A DNA stretch of 64,000 nt from the NCBI GenBank assembly GCA_030765645.1, contig JAVCCE010000007.1:1-64000 (forward strand), in the 5' to 3' direction. The notes beneath the pieces were generated by a model. The model was given only the letters and a program-made list of their open reading frames with translations, did not search any database and was not told the origin of the DNA. Below are positions 62,659 through 64,000 of this stretch, one piece after another (the first letter of the stretch is position 1; each line of letters opens with the position of its first letter). Made by a program: the position numbers and the translations under genes. This DNA is from Candidatus Hinthialibacter antarcticus. Lineage in GTDB: Bacteria > Hinthialibacterota > Hinthialibacteria > Hinthialibacterales > Hinthialibacteraceae.

Positions 62659-62760
62659 GGGGAGGGCGAGTCTCCCGACGAGCCGCGTTGCATCAAAACG
62701 TTTCCTGATTTCCGCGGCTCACCAGGAGCCAGCCTGCGGCAGGCAGGGTTCGCCCTCTCC
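62659..62760. repeat. REPIN-like palindrome, copy E, with an insertion
   Basis: Same hairpin as copies A-D, oriented like A, but 102 bp long. About 19 extra bp (containing the small palindrome GCCTGCGGCAGGC) are inserted in the right arm between CACCAGGAG and GTTCGCCC. The last arm is also altered (CGCCCTCTCC). Confidence 0.85.
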
Positions 62761-62821
62761 GCTCAACAATATCTCATCACGAAAAAGTACCCAGACATTT
62801 CAAAAACCTCAAACCAATTCT

Positions 62822-62901
62822 GGCATGGGTGCAACTCTGGGAGCGCCTGTGCAAAAGGGCCTGAAAGCCCGCACTGAAGCAAGCAGAGTTGTACCCATGC
62901 C
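62822..62901. repeat. 80-bp palindromic element, copy 2
   Basis: Inverted copy of 17-96. Left end GGCATGGGTGCAACTCTG, right end its inverted repeat with one mismatch, internal GTGC/GCAC and GGGC/GCCC pairs. It lies about 50 bp past the end of the GT2 gene (convergent side). Confidence 0.75.
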
Positions 62902-62951
62902 AAACGCCAGACGCAGCGAAACAATCAGTATTTTTTTGAGATGGTTTCTAA

Positions 62952-63926
62952 TTAAACGCTTGATTCCACATTAAACGCTTCTTCAACGGCGTAGGTCTTC
63001 TTGCGCTGGCTTTCGTGATAAACGCGGGTAAGAAGTTCAGCGAGCAGGCCCAACATCAACATTTGGATTCCAACCAGCCCCATTAAGATTCCCACCAAAA
63101 AAAGTGGGTTGCGGTGGACTTTATTGTTGACGACGTCTTGCAGTTTGTCGTATATCACCAGCAGCCAGCAAAATACGCCGAGTAAAATCGAAACCAGCCC
63201 CGCGCCTCCGAATAAATGCATGGGGCGGGTCAGATAACTGCCCAGCAAAATCAACACGGGCAAATCCAGTATGACTTTGAATGTTTTCGCGATCGAATAT
63301 TTTGACTTCCCATGCTTGCGGGCATGATGCGAAACCTCGGCCTCACCCACTTTGGCGCCCACCCAATGACCATAGATGGTGATAAAACGGTGCATCTCTC
63401 CATAGAGCGATAGTTCGTTCAAAATCGTCCGGCGGTACGCCTTGAGGGTGCAGCCGTGGTCATGCAGTTTTAATCCTGTGGCGAAGGCAATCAGCCAATT
63501 CGCCAATTTGGATGGAAGCACTTTGGTGAAGAACGGGTCTTTGCGGCTGCGGCGCCATCCGCTGACAATGTCATAGCCCTCATTGAGTTTTTCTATCAAT
63601 GCGGGGATATCGTGAGGATCGTTTTGGCCGTCAGCGTCCATCAAGACCACCACGTCGCCGCTGGCATGATCGACCCCCGCCGTAATGGCGGCGGTTTGGC
63701 CAAAATTGCGGCGTAATAACACGCCCTTGATGCGCGGATCGCGGCTGGCCCATTCGCGAATCATGTCGCGGGTCCCGTCCTGGCTGCCGTCGTCGCATAA
63801 CACGATCTCATACGAGCATTCAATCTGTTCCAATACGACCGCGAGTTCTTCCAACAGCGACGGCAGGCTCTCGGCCTCGTTATAGACGGGCATTATGACA
63901 GACAGGTCAAGCGAAGGTTGGTTCAT
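62952..63926 (-). CDS. GT2 glycosyltransferase, dolichyl/undecaprenyl-phosphate sugar transferase type
   Basis: 324 aa. N-terminal GT-A domain: SVIMPVYNEAESLPSLL, LCDDGSQDGTRDMI, LRRNFGQTAAITAGVDHA and VLMDADGQNDPHDIP with the DxD-type metal site. Two membrane spans at about 240-265 and 275-300 anchor it. This matches ArnC/DPM1-like enzymes that load a sugar onto a polyprenyl phosphate. The substrate is unknown. The 74 bp upstream to the window edge show no gene. Confidence 0.9.
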   Translation of the reverse strand: MNQPSLDLSVIMPVYNEAESLPSLLEELAVVLEQIECSYEIVLCDDGSQDGTRDMIREWASRDPRIKGVLLRRNFGQTAAITAGVDHASGDVVVLMDADGQNDPHDIPALIEKLNEGYDIVSGWRRSRKDPFFTKVLPSKLANWLIAFATGLKLHDHGCTLKAYRRTILNELSLYGEMHRFITIYGHWVGAKVGEAEVSHHARKHGKSKYSIAKTFKVILDLPVLILLGSYLTRPMHLFGGAGLVSILLGVFCWLLVIYDKLQDVVNNKVHRNPLFLVGILMGLVGIQMLMLGLLAELLTRVYHESQRKKTYAVEEAFNVESSV

Positions 63927-64000
63927 CAGAGTCCATTCCCATTTTCTTTCCCGTACTCTAGGGCGCGAAAATCAGGCGGTCAATCCAACCTAAGGACAAG

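Larger units (their letters stand above)
62624..62951. other. repeat-filled convergent intergenic region
   Basis: 328 bp between the DinB-type gene and the GT2 gene. It contains REPIN copy E and the second 80-bp palindrome. No gene; the open frames here are translated repeats. Confidence 0.75.

Noticed and set aside
62632-62974. Two overlapping small frames after the DinB-type gene
   Set aside because: They read through REPIN copy E and the 80-bp palindrome; no ribosome site.
1-64000. tRNA, rRNA, CRISPR array, integrase or phage genes
   Set aside because: No T-loop-like TTCGANNC with matching acceptor stem, no regularly spaced direct repeats and no integrase/transposase motifs were seen.

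Overview
This is a chromosomal window from an uncultured bacterium with roughly balanced base composition. It is gene-dense and contains no rRNA, tRNA, CRISPR or phage genes that I can see. The organism is flagellated, makes isoprenoids by the MEP pathway (ispD-ispE), charges tRNA-Gln directly (glnS), has a K+-dependent-type membrane pyrophosphatase, encodes a BshA-like (bacillithiol-type) glycosyltransferase and exports many proteins. The repeated pseudopilin genes, NPCBM and PEGA domains and LamG-like secreted proteins resemble what is seen in poorly cultured lineages such as Hydrogenedentes, Sumerlaeota, Omnitrophota and related groups. I cannot fix the phylum from sequence alone.

Layout. 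0.3-10.8 kb, all minus strand, is a housekeeping block. In transcription order it runs glmU (uridylyltransferase part only), rplY, pth, glnS, hppA, rpsF-ssb-rpsR-rpsT, ispD, ispE. Ribosomal proteins S6 and S18, which contact each other in the 30S subunit, both carry long low-complexity extensions here. 10.9-26.2 kb holds a GT-B glycosyltransferase, five members of one pseudopilin family with a shared C-terminal Asn-Gly...Ser-x-Gly-Asp/Glu motif, two very large secreted carbohydrate-active-like proteins, truA and a PQQ-type dehydrogenase directly behind a pseudopilin. 26.3-44.4 kb is mixed: mnmA, a ubiX-ubiA quinone pair, a very acidic protein with a DUF2325-like end, a solitary DNA methyltransferase, a cupin, an NPCBM protein, a parvulin foldase, aroB, a PEGA lipoprotein / coiled-coil / BadF-kinase operon, a hybrid histidine kinase and recG.

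44.4-58.1 kb is a flagellar and chemotaxis locus: fliK-flgD-flgE, then flbD-motA-motB-motB-maf-bshA, with an HDOD gene and cheD on the opposite strand. A sigma-54-type -24/-12 element precedes fliK and a sigma-28-type element precedes flbD-motA, which fits the usual middle/late flagellar hierarchy. motB is duplicated in tandem. 58.3-64 kb carries leuB-like, an NhaD-like antiporter with a His/Asp/Glu-rich extracytoplasmic segment and a structured leader, elbB, a DinB-fold gene and a GT2 glycosyltransferase.

Intergenic DNA is rich in small palindromic repeats. There are five copies of an ~83-bp hairpin with two non-identical arms (REPIN-like), two copies of an 80-bp element with 18-bp terminal inverted repeats at opposite ends of the window, two copies of a GGGCGCA hairpin with a compensatory base-pair change, and one MITE-like element near aroB. 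These repeats create false open reading frames and a false N-terminal extension on the cupin gene. The points most worth checking are the pseudopilin family, the S6/S18 extensions, the paired MotB proteins, the flagellar promoters and the antiporter leader RNA.
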